A DNA stretch of 64,000 nucleotides, from the NCBI GenBank assembly GCA_009760855.2, contig WPIO01000118.1, forward strand, positions 530,001-594,000. The letters are read 5' to 3'. Within the stretch, counting starts at the first letter, position 1. Each line of letters begins with the position of its first letter. The DNA is from Cristatella mucedo. Lineage: Eukaryota > Bryozoa > Phylactolaemata > Cristatellidae. Shown piece after piece: positions 22,013-34,600 of this stretch. The notes under the pieces are model-generated. The model did not search any database. It was given only the letters and a program-made list of their open reading frames with translations, and was not told where the DNA came from. A program made the position numbers and the translations under genes.

Positions 22013-22272
22013 GACCGCAAAAGCTGCTGCAACTGAAGCACGAGAGGAAAAAGCTGACTGCGGAAAAGCAGAAACACGCAGTAGGAATGCTAATGCTGGC
22101 TGAAGAATTGCGAAAGCCGGGTGAGGAAGTGCTGAAAGCGGCTGAAGAAAAGCAGAAGCTGGCTGAAGAAAGGTAGAAGGTAGCTGTAGAAACGATTAAA
22201 CTGGCTGAAGAAATGCAGGTGTTGGCAGTAGAAAAGCAGAGGTCAGGCCGCAAAGCGGCTGACGTTGACTAA
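22013..22272 (+). pseudogene. Heptad-repeat exon of U4, broken
   Basis: Acceptor-like CTGCCTCCTTATAG, then ACC GCA AAA GCT GCT GCA as in other units. The heptads (LAEELRK, AAEEKQK, LAEEMQV) are in a frame offset by one from this entry frame and contain one TAG near 22,174, where the pattern expects CAG or AAG. The tail RKAADVD then stop aligns with the DVG-stop of U7. Confidence 0.55.
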
Positions 22273-24696
22273 GGAACAGCAAACACACTATGGAATTCAG
22301 CAGTAGCTGCCTCACCAACTTCGGCACTTAACCTGGCGACGGTTTCTGCTGGCTTTGCAACTGCAGCAGCCGACGAAACTGACCGGTCAGCAGCTGGCCG
22401 ATGGGTAGAATGTAGAACGCTTTAGGTGACAAAGTTACCTAGATGAACTGGTTACCTCTGGAAGTCGTCGGCGAGCTCACCTTTCAAGGCTTCCATCCGC
22501 CGAAGTCAATTACGTTTTTCGCGGTCCCTTATGGGGTCTTTGATTCTGCGAAGTTTGCTGCAGCAAATGTGCATATTATAACACAAGGCGGCGCGACCGA
22601 CATTTCAGGCAACGTGAAAATAACGATAACGTGAGTACGGTTGAGTTCGGAGCTTACGTGAAGCAGCAGAAATGCATGGGCTCCCGGCATACTACCATCG
22701 GTTATAGGAGTCCCACTGAGTTCGCAAATGACTCAAATAGCTCAAATGACGCAAATGACCACAGTGTGCGCACTGCATGCAGTGCTAGGAATAATGATTC
22801 CTAGCTATTTTGACTTAGAGAAAGCCAATCCAAGCAAACGTCAGTCGTCAACTTTCGTCGTGGAGCTCACCGTGACCTTTCTCAGCTTTCGCTGCTGCTA
22901 AACTTCTCCTGATCGTGTTTCTCGGGATTTTTTACAAAGCCCGAATGCCGTGAGCTCCAAGAATTAGGCGACCTGCGTCGATAACCAACCAACCCATGTA
23001 ACAGAAACAACTGATATTGGCCTGTAGGTCTGGGCGTTTCGACCACCACGCTTTGGTAACATTTCTCATACTTTCACATGGAAAAAAGTCACTAACGATT
23101 TCCAAGCCGAAGTCAATAAATCCTAAGAAAGCCAGCCACATATACATACATAACTGAAATTTACAGTTGCAAGACATTTCCCCCAAAAGTTTATAAATAC
23201 TATGCACCTTTACGCGTTGTTAAACTTGGTAGTGTAGTAAATCAAGATGCTGAAAGCTGAGTCAGACTGTATGTGCATCGGCCCGATGATGCATGCATCT
23301 GCTGACATGCCAAATCGTTTTGGCAAGACCGTGCTATGAATCTACTCTTTATTAAGTTTAGTTGGGCAAATATATATACGCATTGAAAGACTTACATATT
23401 GTGCACGTAGTAACTAAGCGTTGCTGCACGCCAGAAAGCTTCTTGCTGCTGGTATGAGTACCTACCAAATACATTTCCGTCTCGAGCGAGTTAGATCTCG
23501 AAGATCTTTTGGTTCGCGGTCTATTATCCTGTGCTATAAAGCTAATGAGACTAACGTTCCTACGTCAGCGAGCACGGTATTTTAGGCGGCGTCCTAATAT
23601 TTTCAATAGGCTGTCTTCTTAGGAAACTAGTTCAGAGCAAGAAAGGATTAACCCAGCTGCAAAATAAATTCTCATAGCAAAGAAGACGCGGATACCAAAA
23701 ATGATTATATAAGTGAATCGCGTGCTTCAAGGAGCGTACGTAGAGAGTAAAGAGTAAAATAAAATTTCAGCTTCATCCGGCTCGTTTCGTATCCAGCGAT
23801 TTGGGCACAGCTCTAAAGTACCTGGCCGCATGACGAACCAAGTGTCTCATGATTGGTTGCATTGGAATATCAAAAGCGAATATGTTTTAATTGTATGCTA
23901 AAGTGAAAAAAATTGAACTCCTTATTGAAACTGTAAGCGTTTAATAAATGGCAACAAGAAAGCATTAAAGAAATGGCAACAAGCGGTTTATAGGTAATAG
24001 TTTAGCTGAAAATGGCATGCTTAGGTGAACTATTAGCGGTGTGGCACCACCGGACAAAGTGAATCCAATGTGACCACACTAATGCTCATTTTAAAACTAT
24101 TGCTTTTGATTTTATGTGAATGTATTACTGAGAATGTCTGGCCTCTCAATTTGTGAGCAACGCCGCATCGAAAATCATTTTAATCCCTAGCAATTGGTTT
24201 GATCTCGGTGCTCTTTTTCAAATAGACGTTCTCTAAGCGTAAGGCGATGGAATTGAGTGACCTGCGATCCGCCATAATATTAGTGGGTGGCCGAATTCAA
24301 ATGATTTCAAGTCATCTAAACGCGTCCGCCCTTGCATGCTTCAATAAACTGTAAAAGACATAAGGTCGTTGCGTGGATTCTAGATAGGAGCGCATACAAT
24401 AGCACAAACTAAAAAGGAAGCCCTTATCGACGTCGCTCTGTCAGATCTGCTGTCGTATTCGTCAAATCTACAGTAATGCCGAAAATGTTTGGTTAGCAGC
24501 ATTATTTTAACACGGAATTTTAATGGACAATACTAGATTAGACTCACTAAAATCACGGAAAACTCTGATGATACTATGGAATATGGGCCCGCTGGTTGCT
24601 AGCCGTACTTGCGGGAACCTGGCCCTACTGACGGGTGACTCTGCAGCTTCTGCTGTAACAGAATCTGTGTAGAGAATAATTTGAAAACTAGTTTAT

Positions 24697-24975
24697 TTCT
24701 TACGCAATGAAAACTACTCTCCTACTTCCGGCTATGGCACATCCTTTTCAGCGGTCCTGAGCTGCTACTTCTAGGCTACTCACTACCTCAACAACTGCTC
24801 TCCTGACTCTGCTATGCTTCCCACTTTTTCTTTGTTGCGTGAGACGAAGTCTGTTGGCTACCGAATGCGTACCGAAAGCCGCGTAGGCTGTGAGTGCGCT
24901 ATAAAAAACTCTCCTGTGTAACACCCACATGGTCTTTATGACTTGGTGGAGTTACAGACGGAGATACATTACATA
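24697..24975 (+). mobile_element. LINE-B 3' end inside U4
   Basis: Begins at a TTCTTACGCAATG segment corresponding to the QFLRN part of the LINE-B ORF, runs through TCTGTTGGCTACCGAATGCG and ends with GGAGTTACAGACGGAGATACATTACAT. Unit sequence flanks both ends. Confidence 0.85.
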
Positions 24976-25229
24976 TCTCTAAATTGATGAGAATAGTACA
25001 TGCACCGAGTATGAGTGATTTGACAGTAAGTGTCTTTATTTTCTAATCGGTTCGTTTTGCTGTTATCGTTGATAGATTGGCATACAATCCAAAAAGCTTT
25101 ACGATACTTTGTCGAGTAGTCACTGATTTCAAGATTTGAGATATCGCTAATTTTACTTCCGGTCTTTTACCGACCAAAAATTTATTTTTATCTATAAGAT
25201 GTATTTCTCGCTCGCATTTATATTGGCTT

Positions 25230-26290
25230 TAGTAAGTAAGTACTGTATATTGTCATGTAAAGTCCGAGAAGCAACTATCTGTAATAGTCACATGCAATGC
25301 GTATCTTTTCAGTTGACCTAGAAGCTTGTATTGAGCCCCTTTTATGACAACTGCTCATGTCTGAACGGCAAAGACGACCACTGAAAGGTAGCTCAACACC
25401 GGCACGCACAATAACCTAGAATATTTGACTTAAAACGTAATTTAATTCTGTGCAATCGGAAATCGATCGGTTAGATGTCATGCCGTCGACTTTGCGCATC
25501 GTCGCCCGCTAAACATGCCGAGTATACAGTGTTCCTAGTCTAGATAGATATGCTCGGTTTATTTTTAATGGCTGCCGTTTCGGTGCCAGACTTGTAAGAG
25601 CCATTAAAGACGAAGTTTGACAATATAAGAGTCATTAAAGACGAAGTGTGACTATGTCTTCTATCGCTCATGCAGATGAATTTTCTAGCATTTTGTAATT
25701 TTTTTATATTTTAGCTGTGCCATCAAACGTCCTTGAACTTGAGCTTTTTAATCGAGGACATTTCGAGCGAAACTTATCAAACCAAAATAATTAATTAACC
25801 TCTTATCAAGCTAAACACAAAAATAAACCACTTCAGTAATTTACATGCTGCGCTAAACTCGCATTTGAACTCTGAAATAAATCCGTACAGTACTAGCCGA
25901 GTTATGTCAAAGAAAAGCTACACTGAAAATACTGTTTAAAAGCTATAGGCATGTACCTCAACTAGCTGCAAACCTTATTAACGAGCTAAGGTTCTGCAAG
26001 TTGGTGGTATGGTGCACGGAATCCAAAATTGAGTAAACTTGTTATTTGCAAACATTTAGGTGCCGGTTTACCCCAGAGTTCAACTTGGTTTGTAAAGTCA
26101 TCGCATTTTTCAAATATTTTATTCTTTTACAAGATACATGTAAGAAATATTCGATTGTTTGACTAATATTCTCAGTTTTTTGTAAGTATTTACTCCAAAG
26201 TGGCACTGGCTTGATGTTGACAAAGTTTTAATATTTTAGTTACGCTGAGTGTATACTAATGAACGATAAGTATTGGTTGGCAGGTCTTAA
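25230..26290 (+). repeat. Module M, copy 1
   Basis: A block not found in most units but repeated at 26.94-27.34 kb and 37.20-38.16 kb. Shared landmarks: CAGTTGACC(T/C)AG, TTAACACCGGC-like, ATACA(G/C)TGTTTCC-like, AATGGCTG(C/T)(C/T)GTTT, TTAAC(T/C)TGGTTTG. No coding signal. It may be an ancestral part of the unit lost from most copies, or an independent repeat. Confidence 0.6.
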
Positions 26291-26774
26291 TGCTTCTACT
26301 TATGCATTTTGGCATCCACGTCCCATACTTTTGTATGGAAAGAAAGTCACTAACGATTCACTAGCCGGCGCAGATCAATCGTATGAGAGCCTGCCCAATG
26401 TGCGTACATAAATGCATAAAGTTGTTCCAGGTAATTAATAATAATATTCACTTTTATATGCTGCAAAATACCTGGGCGAATATAAATAAAACACGAATGC
26501 ACGTGCAACCTACAATAAATATGGTAACTACACATTTTCTATTGCCAGAGAGTACGGAAAACCATAAAAAGGCTATGTCGGGTGTCGGATATCAAAGTTG
26601 AATATATTATCTGTTCTTAATAAAGTTAGTATAGAAAATTCACGATCGTCATGCTTATAGATTATTTGCATATATCTATTTTTAAGTTTTCCTTCTTGCA
26701 TGATATCGTTATCTTAAGAAAGAGCTGTGGGGTTTCCCTTCGGTAGGGTAGACTCACAAGCTACATCGTGATCA

Positions 26775-26930
26775 CCAACTAGGCAAGGCAGTAGCTTTCT
26801 ACGAACTCGGTCAGGAGGTCGTGGGTTCTAATCCTGCGGTGGGCGATACTTTTAATTCGCTGCAAGCGGTGCTAATAGCCATAAAGGCTCTTATGTCGCT
26901 ATACAAAAGTGGTTGTTAAATCAGCAAGTA
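26775..26930 (+). mobile_element. SINE-A (tRNA-derived SINE)
   Basis: Box A region AACTAGGCAAGGCAGTAG, box B GTGGGTTCTAATCC, then the SINE-A body (GCGGTGGGCGAT, GCCATAAAGGCTC) and 3' end TCGCTATACAAAAGTGG...AATCAGCAAG. It lies between two blocks of module M. Confidence 0.75.
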
Positions 26931-26939
26931 TAATCAAAG

Positions 26940-27335
26940 GCTCGGGCCCACACTCCAAAATCAACCTTACAGAGCTCCCAGATGGATATGCCTAAATTAT
27001 TTAAAATGGCTGCCGTTTTAGTGCCAGATTCGTTAGAGGTATTTAGGACAAAGTTTGCCTACGTCTCTTATGGTTCATATGGCTCATGCAAATAAGTTTG
27101 GTTGTCAATGCTATTAAACATCCGTAAACTTCTGGTTCGTTAATTGATGGCATTTATAGAAAATAGCAGCCAACCAAAAACAGAAATAAACTACTCCAGG
27201 CATGTGAAAGCTGCGCCAAGCATGCATTTTTAATTTGAAGTTGATCTACGCACTATTAGCTGTTACGAAATTTTTGACGTTAAAAGCTACGCTGAGAATT
27301 CTGTTAAAAAGTCATAAGTCTATCCCTGAAATACG
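26940..27335 (+). repeat. Module M, copy 2 (partial)
   Basis: Matches the second half of module M from AATGGCTGCCGTTTTAGTGCC to CTGAGAATTCTGTTAAAAAG. The first half may have been displaced by the SINE-A insertion. Confidence 0.6.
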
Positions 27336-28102
27336 TGGATAAACTTTCGTCATACTGGATTATAAGAAAACTGTTGCTAAGCAAACTGTCGCTAAGCAAG
27401 TACGCACTAATTCACCTGATAGTACAGTTACTCACAACTAAAGACAACCGAATACCATAAACAATTGTGTAAAAGAGTCAGTTGCTTCATTAACCGTAAG
27501 TAGAGAGTACAGTAAAAGTCTGAGCTTCGGCCTGCTTGCATTTTGTCCAGCCATTTGTTCGCAAATTGAAATTATTTGACTTCAGCTTATACCTCACTTT
27601 TCATGACCAGTGTCATTAAAACATAAAAACTGAATGATTTTTAATTTTTGGTTGACATTGAAATATATATGCTTGTAACATCAAGCTGAAGCCATTAAAG
27701 AAATGGCAACCAGCTCTAAGCAGACTACAGTTAATAATGCGTAGATGGCAATCAGCTCTAAGCAGACTGCAGTTAATAACGTAGCAAAATCGCACACAGT
27801 ATTGAGGTAATAATGGCTCGGCACCATTGGACTTATATAAAGTCCGTAAGAAGTGAGTACATTCAAGCTCATTTTAAAGCAGTTTACTTTGATTTCCTAT
27901 GAAGGTAATACCGAAAAAAATGTTGGCCTTGTCTTTTGAGTGAAGCCGCATTGCAAAATATTTAAATCCCCGGCACATGGTTTTATCGCAGTGTTCTTTT
28001 TCACACGGCATCGCTATTCGAGTATCAATCAGTCTGAGAAATTCGTGGTATGTATGATCAGGAGATGCCATCAAATAATGCGACCCACATCATTCTGCCG
28101 TC

Positions 28103-28265
28103 GTATTGGGCTCAGTAGGTAGGGCGGTTGCTTTTCACGATCTCGGACCCGAGGTCGTGGGTTCGAATCCTTCGGTGGGCGATCCTTTATTGCCGCTGCA
28201 AGCTGTGGGGATAGCCGTAACGGCTCTTCTGTCGCTATAGAAAAGAGGCTGTAAAATCAGCTAGT
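28103..28265 (+). mobile_element. SINE-A, best-preserved copy
   Basis: GGCTCAGTAGGTAGGGCGG (box A region), GAGGTCGTGGGTTCGAATCC (box B GGTTCGAATCC intact), body, then GTCGCTATAGAAAAGAGG and AATCAGCTAG. The tRNA-like head lacks a closing acceptor stem, so it is read as a SINE rather than a tRNA gene. Confidence 0.85.
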
Positions 28266-28800
28266 CTTTTTTAGAGGGTAGCCAAAGACAGATGAGCTTG
28301 AAGCATTTCAAAAAATGACTGCCTATGCATGCTCCGATTTGCGGTGAGAAGCATACGGCCGTCGATCGGATTCTAGAAAGAAGTACTTGAAATAGAACAA
28401 ACTAAATAGAAAGCCCTGCTTGATGTGGATATAAAAGACCGGCTGTCGTGTCAGACAACTCGACCTCAATGCCTACAATACGTGCTTGACGGCGTTACTT
28501 GAATGAAGAGCTATACAAGTGCTCTAGACACTACTTGCAAATTTCACGGATAAGTCTGAAATTGCTTTGAAATGCGTACCTGCTTGTCGAGTGCTATCCT
28601 CGCTGGTAGGCTGGCCTTGCAGATGAGCGATCCAGCAGTTCTTTCTCTTTTGAATCAGCATCTGCATAAAGTAAAACTAGAAAACTATTTTGCTTTGCTT
28701 AATTACTAAAAATTGTGGACATACTGAAAATCAGCAGTGTGACGCAAAATGACTTTCGTTTTTTAAACGTTTTCATTTTCGCTGTTGTCGTTGATAGATA

Positions 28801-30980
28801 GGCATAGAGGTCATAAGCTTTACACTACTTTGTCCAGTATTTATTGAAATCAGGTTTGGTATATTCTGAACCTTACGTCGAGTTTTTGCCAATGAATACT
28901 GATAGTCAACTACAAGAATATATCGGTCATTCGAATTTATTGTTGGCGCTGGCTCTCTTGCTATTAGTCAGCCCCTTTGTGAATCAGCATTCCCTTTCAC
29001 TTTAGGAGAGTGCAAGCCTACTTTACGAATTGCGTCCTGCCGGTACCTAAATTTCATGCTTGGAATTAAGCACTGCATATGCTTTTTAATGTACTTAATT
29101 TCTCCGGCGTCATTAAAATTATGTGACGCTGTCAAGTAAAGCAATGCATAACCAATTCTTTGGCTGCATGCATTTTTTTCATGTTCGAAAGCATTATAAA
29201 TTTCCACGAGATCCTAAAATTTAATAACAACCATCTCATGTATATTTGATAGAAAAGAATAGATTTTATGATTTTGAGAAAGCCAAAAGTTATCTCGACC
29301 AGCGGTTCTAAATTGCTCTTTCTCTCTTTTTCATTCGATCGCTCTCCCTCGTCCTCTCTTGGTCACTCTCTCTGTATCTGTCTTTCGAAGCCTCACTACT
29401 TAATACGGGCGCGGTGTTATTAAAAAAAGGCTTTTTCAATACTACCAGGTTATTTCGACTATCAAGCTACATAATTTTTATTGAAGTAAAGTTGCGGAGC
29501 TTTGAGATTGTGTTAGTAACTACTATGATGTCGAAGTACTTGTGCTACAGAGTCTAGGCTGATACAATATTATACATCCTGGTTGTTCTCCCCATGCTAT
29601 CAGAAACTAAGAAGTAGCAAAGAAAAACATTCAACTTTGGCTACTGCAGATAGCTAAAATACACTTTATGTTACTAACGTTTTTCTGTAACTAATATGAA
29701 ACCTGGTAAGAAACATCCGCAGGCAAAGTAATAGGGTCAAACAAGGCCCGATGATAAAACATTGCCAGAGGTGGCTAGCTGATATTACACAAACAATTTA
29801 TTGACCAATCACGAGCTCCAACGCAGTTCCAGAAAGTTGGCGAAATTGCTGCATTTAACAAAAGAATTCGCTATTGTTGATTAGACAACTCTTATCTAAC
29901 AAGCAACGGTCAAGCAGACTTGCTGGCTAATACTGCCTCGTGCCTTGGGGTTCGTGGGCAACCCCTGCTGCCTTTTCATGCGATGCCACGAGGCACGAGA
30001 ATAAGAAACGTATTCCTGCTTCCAGTCAGTAGTTGAACACTGTCACTCAGTCTAGGGTTCTGTCGTAGAGCCCAATAGGTAAGACGTCTGCATTTGGGAT
30101 TACCATGCAGCTTCGCTCGTGAGTAAAGACATGCTAGCTGCCAATGCAAGATGCTGCTCAAGGTAGCGAGCCACGTTCGGGGCCTCCACTTCATGCCGCC
30201 GCTCACTCAGTGAAAGAATGCCGCCGTCGCAGATCTCTTTACCTTTCTCTTCTACGTTTTAGCTGTCTGCACGTTTCGGACTATATATATTTAGAAATGC
30301 GTGCACCATACTTTCGCGTAGAAAGACAGACACTAACAATTTGCTAGCCTTCGCAGATCAATCGTAATGTTGCCTGCCCAATGTGCATACTTTTTAAGAT
30401 TCAAAATAGCGTGACGCTTTCCGAGTAATTAATTATCGTGATGCGCCTGTACGTGGTGAAAACATGTTACCGCAGTAAATCATGATTCCTAAGGCTGAGC
30501 TGGGCTGTATTTGACCACACCGTCGTGAATATGCCAGCACTTGCAGCTATGCCACCCGCCTTGGCAGTCCGTCACATTTAACTGCTCCGTATTACATTAA
30601 GTTGGGCAAAGACATATAGGGAAAGAAATAAAGAATGTACACCTAATAAATATGAATTACTACAGAAACCCGCTTTCCTCAGGCATGAGTACGTACCGAA
30701 TGAATTTTCGCCTCGAGCGAGTACGATCTGACTATATTTGTTGGCTCACGTTTGGATTTCCAGTACTATAAAGCTACCAAGACTAACATACGTACGCCTG
30801 GGAAAATGATTTTCCAGACTTTGTCCGTGTAACCTTCATCGTACGTCCTTCTTAGAAAACTGATAATAACCAAGCAAGGAATAATCCAGCTGCAAAAGAA
30901 GCCGCTCACAGCAAAGAAGAGGTACCGCATCCCACGAACGACTGAGTAAGCGAATAAATTTTATGTACTAGGCATGTTAT
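28801..30980 (+). repeat. Array unit U6, short
   Basis: Leader (28,812), GAATCAGCATTCCC (28,981), a diverged CT region (29,310-29,390), 53-bp segment (30,026), then a deletion near 30,260 that removes the heptad exon and joins directly to CCATACTTTCGCG (30,307). It ends near GAAGAGGTACCGCATCCCAC (30,920). Confidence 0.75.
30026..30078 (+). pseudogene. 53-bp mini-exon candidate of U6
   Basis: Between CTGCTTCCAG and GTAAGACG, 53 bp, with TAG at codon 10 in the joining frame (the CAGTCTAG shared with U1 and U12). The heptad exon of this unit is deleted. Confidence 0.4.
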
Positions 30981-31455
30981 TAATCAGCCTATTTATGATT
31001 TCGAAAAAGCCGAGAGTCAATGTGGAGCGGGAAGGCTTTGATCTCAAAATTTGCACTACCCGTGACTCTCTTTAACTTCTCACCAACTCTTACGCTCTCA
31101 CTCTGGGTATTTCGCTCACTTTCGCTCGACTCTCTCTTTTTGAAATAACTTCCGGTTTATATTGGCGTCCTCTTAGACAAAGAGGGTTTTTTCAAGAAGC
31201 AGATTATTATGAATCCATCCTAAATTCAGAAGAGTAAAATTGCAAAGCTTTTGGTGCCCTCAAATCATGGAATGGCAGCCAATTTAGTCGGATATTTTTG
31301 ATACAACGTCTGGGCTGATATAAATCTATACGTGAAGAACGCTCTGCCCAAGCTATTAGATGCCAAAATATGGCAAAGAAAAAACGAAATTCAATCGTAG
31401 CTACAGCAGCTATTTAACAGATATAAGAATGCAAGCTGATATTTGAAGTACTAAG

Positions 31456-31612
31456 ATGTAAAGCTGGTTTGGTCCTGTGGTTAAGGTACTCGCCCCGACC
31501 AAGGTCTGGCTAATGTCGTCGGCTCTAGCCCCGAGGCACACGTAAAGCCGTGAATATAGATTAAGTTCTCTTGGGGCGTTATGAAAATGAATTGCATCTT
31601 CTATGCCTGAAA
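31456..31612 (+). mobile_element. SINE-B inside U7
   Basis: Head GCTGGTTTGGTCCTGTGGTTAAGG, box B region GGCTCTAGCCCC, hairpin tail AGATTAAGTTCTCTTGGGGCG, then ATGAATTGCAT. It is immediately followed by a LINE-A fragment. Confidence 0.85.
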
Positions 31613-31631
31613 TGAAAAATTCGTAGGCCAA

Positions 31632-32755
31632 CTAATTGTACCTTTGCTTTGATCCCTCCCAGCCTTCGAGCACTTCAAATTCTCTCAACTCACTTGCTGC
31701 ATGTATTGATGACATCCCCACATGGATGGCAGCAAACTTTCTAAAACTAAACTATGATAAAACTAACTTAATAGTTATGGCCAAACCCAGTGTGATTCAC
31801 AAATTGGAAAGGCCGATGTTCAAAATTGGCTCTGCCAGCATATCTCCTGTTGAATCAGCTCGAAATCTAGGTGTCATGTTTCAAAGCGACCTCTAGTTAG
31901 ACGACCATATCAGCTCCACAGTCAAATCTGCCTATTTTCAGCTTCATAACATTGCTAAAATTAGAGCTTGTTTAGATAAGGATACCACGTCCAAGCTAAA
32001 ATTAGAGCTTGTTTAGATAAGGATACCACGTCCAAGCTGGTCCATGCATTCGTGACATCTCGTCTCGACTTCTGCAACTCACTGCTTACTGGCCTACCAG
32101 CATGTGCGATCACGTGATTGCAGCTGGTTCAAAACTCGGCAGCTAGGCTTGTCTGTCGTGAGCGTCGCAGTTGCCACATTACTCCACTTCTCGCCGACCT
32201 CCACTGGCTACCAGTCAAGCAACAAATCGACTTCAAAGTTTTGTTGCTCACATTTAGGTCCCTTCATTCTGTGGCTCCAGCCTATCTCTCAGATTTACTC
32301 TCCCACCAGGCCACGCATCGTAACACCCGCTTTTCGGAATCCAACAGTCTACAAGTATCTCGTACAAACCTCAAATCGTTTGGAGACCGTGCATTTAGTT
32401 CGTATGCTCCCAAAGCCTGGAACTCCCTCCCGACTTGCATTAGAACATCCCCTGACTTGACGACATTTTAAAAGAACTAAAGAACACACCTATTCAGGAC
32501 AGCATTTAGTGGGTCCCTGGGATTCGTCCTTGATGTGCTTATGCGTGTTGACACTATGCATGCTGCCACTAACCACATTTGCATGCTGGCCCTGTGCATG
32601 TCACCCTTAACCATGTTATTCATGTTGCTTTTTTTTCAAGCATGATATTACTCACCATTCAATTGCATTTCCCTTTGCTGCAAATTTAAAGCGCCTAGAG
32701 AAAGATTGAGTTCTCTGAGAGTGCTTTATCAAGTGCATTATTATTATTATTAATT
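31632..32755 (+). mobile_element. LINE-A RT C-terminal copy inside U7
   Basis: Starts at the LYLCFDPSQPSS part of the RT (just after the YADD box) and runs to the normal C-terminus, 3' UTR, hairpin and (ATT)n. It contains a 41-bp tandem duplication (31,954-31,994 and 31,995-32,035) that shifts the frame, plus a TAG near 31,894, so it is not translatable as a whole. Confidence 0.88.
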
Positions 32756-33046
32756 GGGTTTAAGGAAGCAAGCTGGGACAACAGAGCCTGGCCTGCGTCG
32801 TTTCCCTTAAACATACTATTTTTAATAAATTGCAAGCTATAAAGAAATTGTTCACGTATTAGCAAAATAGTTAAATGCGAAATGCACTTTCAGATTGTTG
32901 CCTTGACGAGTCACCACTACTGAATGACGTTCAAGCACGTTTGCAGGTTAATACTGCCTCGTAACCTCGCGGTTCATAAACAAGTACAGCTGCCTTTCCT
33001 TTCATAGATTCTGCATAAAAATAAGTGCAGCAGTCATTGTTTCCAG

Positions 33047-33099
33047 TCGGTAGCATAACACTGTCGCTCAGTCAAAGGCGCTTTCGCCGAGCCCGACAG
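33047..33099 (+). pseudogene. 53-bp mini-exon candidate of U7
   Basis: Between TTGTTTCCAG and GTAAGAGG, exactly 53 bp. The joining frame has TAA at codon 4, so the mini-exon is closed although the downstream heptad exon is open. Confidence 0.42.
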
Positions 33100-33553
33100 G
33101 TAAGAGGTCTGCGAATGACCTTTTCACATAGCGTCGGTCGGTAAAAACATGCGATCCAGCAGCTTATTCAAGGTGCAACTCGTGACCGTGAGCCACCGCT
33201 GTCTTTGCTGAGGTCATCCAAGCCTGCTATGGTCACAGTTTACATTTTTAATGAATCTTTGACTTAACTCTGGACTCGACTTTACTTATTGGATTCTGGC
33301 GGCGCAGCATACTCAGAATCAGTATAATGTCGTTGGTACATGCATAGCAAGAGCGAGCGCATTTGCATGCCACTTTATATAGACGCAGCCGTATTAATTC
33401 AGTGCCATGCTTATGCAGCAGGTAGTAATCCTGCTTACCAGAATACTTGAAGATTTCTTACCATTGAACGCAATAACATTGTTCATCAGAAAAGTATTGA
33501 CAAGCGAAAGCTAATTTATGCAAAAGCATTATCTTTCGCTTGCCTTATTATAG

Positions 33554-33884
33554 GACCACAAAAGCTCCTGCGGGTGATTTACTGGCTGAAGGCCAGCACC
33601 AGGCTCCTGACTTAAAGCGGAAGATGGCTGGAGAAAAGCTAAAGGTGGTTGGGGAAATGGTAAAACTAGCTGAAGAAAAGCTATATCTGGCTCATGAAAA
33701 GCAGAACCTAGCTAAAGAAATGATGAAGCTGACTATTGAAAAGCACAAGCTGGCTATAGAAAAGCTGGCGCTGGCTAAAGAAAAGTGCAAGCTGGCCGAA
33801 GAAATACTGAAGTTAGCTAAGGAACGCCACAAGCTGGCTGTAGAGAAGCAGGGAGCGGCCTGTGAAATGACTGATGTTGGCTAA
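33554..33884 (+). CDS. Heptad-repeat coiled-coil exon of U7, open
   Basis: After the acceptor-like TTGCCTTATTATAG the frame reads TTKAPAGDLLAE, a spacer, then eleven uninterrupted heptads (MAGEKLK, VVGEMVK, LAEEKLY, LAHEKQN, LAKEMMK, LAKEKCK, LAEEILK) and a tail ACEMTDVG-stop. Every heptad is exactly 21 bp, and an AATAAA lies 230 bp beyond the stop. Predicted cytosolic or nuclear coiled coil; function unknown. The upstream mini-exon of this unit has a stop, so the copy may be untranslated or may use another upstream exon. Confidence 0.5.
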
Positions 33885-34114
33885 AAAGCAGCGGAAGAAT
33901 ACTGACTGACGTCCAGGAGAAGCTGCCTGAACAGCTTCTGCGACGGCTACTGCCAGCTGTGCAACTGCAGCAGCTGACAAAACTGGAGCGACAGCAGCTG
34001 CCAGCCGACGGGTAAACATAGAGGGGACTTAGGCGACGAAGCTGCAACTGCGAGTCTCTTCTCTCGTGCAGTCGTGACCGAGATAACTTTTGAATATCTT
34101 TATCGGCCGTAGAT

Positions 34115-34120
34115 AATAAA
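34115..34120 (+). promoter_or_regulatory. Poly(A) signal AATAAA, U7
   Basis: AATAAA 230 bp after the heptad stop, followed about 25 bp later by GAATCTTTTATTTTGCG, at the position homologous to 10,801. Confidence 0.45.
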
Positions 34121-34375
34121 GTTCCTTGCAACCTCGTGTGAATCTTTTATTTTGCGAGGTCCACTAAATCTAGTGACCGATTAACTAATAACGCAACGCA
34201 GCGTGACTATTACCTTAGGCGATACAAAAATAATAACACGAGGGTGGACTGTTTGAGGTTTCTCTATGCTATGTTGACCTTAATAACCTCTAGTAAAAAG
34301 AGCTCGGCTCTTAAAGGCCCCTCTGTCATTTCCTTTAGCCATTAACTATATGACAATCGTAGCACAGCTATAATC

Positions 34376-34600
34376 GTGATTTTCAAATTGTTTGTGGAAA
34401 AAGGGTTTGTACTCGAGTCCTTCAAAAAGGCCAACTTTAGACCAATAATTAAAAAGCCAGGATTCATTACAGAGCTCCTTCAACATATCTCCCAGTTTTC
34501 TTTCTTTTTTTTGTCAAAGATTCTTGAAAAATACATGTATAGTATTTATTTGGTTCCATAGTTCAAGATATGAGATGTGCAACCTGAAGAGATAAAACGC
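34376..34600 (+). mobile_element. LINE RT N-terminal fragment
   Basis: The open frame contains PIIKKPGF and FLSKILEKYM, matching the early RT region of L2/CR1 LINEs (LIKKPGLD, then FISKILEK). A related piece lies at 35,380-35,465. Isolated fragment; strand plus. Confidence 0.6.

Larger units (their letters stand above)
20346..25075 (+). repeat. Array unit U4
   Basis: A near-complete unit: leader (20,355), GAATCAGCATTCAG (20,529), a weak CT region (20,940), 53-bp segment (21,270), SINE-B insertion, heptad exon (22,013), ATTCTAGGAGTCCTACC-like landmark (22,705), CCATACTTTC (23,068), TACCTACC-to-CGAGCGAG landmark (23,460), GGCAACAAGCGG (23,975), and CAGAATCTGTG (24,659) with a LINE-B insertion. 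Confidence 0.8.
25076..28800 (+). repeat. Array unit U5, heavily interrupted
   Basis: Leader (25,090-25,230), a switch to module M, then CCCATACTTTTGTATGG (26,321), another stretch of module M, ACTGTTGCTAAGCAA (27,370), AAGAAATGGCAACCAG (27,697), AGTGAAGCCGCATTG (27,940) and a GCATCTGCATAAAG remnant (28,660). It has no CT tract, 53-bp segment or heptad exon. Confidence 0.65.
30981..34330 (+). repeat. Array unit U7
   Basis: Starts by a junction into the segment just before the CT tract (AAAAGCCGAGAGTCAATGTGG, 31,004). SINE-B and LINE-A insertions follow, then the 53-bp segment (33,047), the open heptad exon (33,554) and AATAAA (34,115). It leaves recognisable unit sequence near 34,250-34,330. 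Confidence 0.75.

Noticed and set aside
28103-28180. Possible tRNA genes (box A and box B at 8.1, 26.8, 28.1, 45.3 and 52.6 kb)
   Set aside because: Acceptor stems do not close, and each is followed by a repeated non-tRNA body and LINE-like tail: they are SINE heads.
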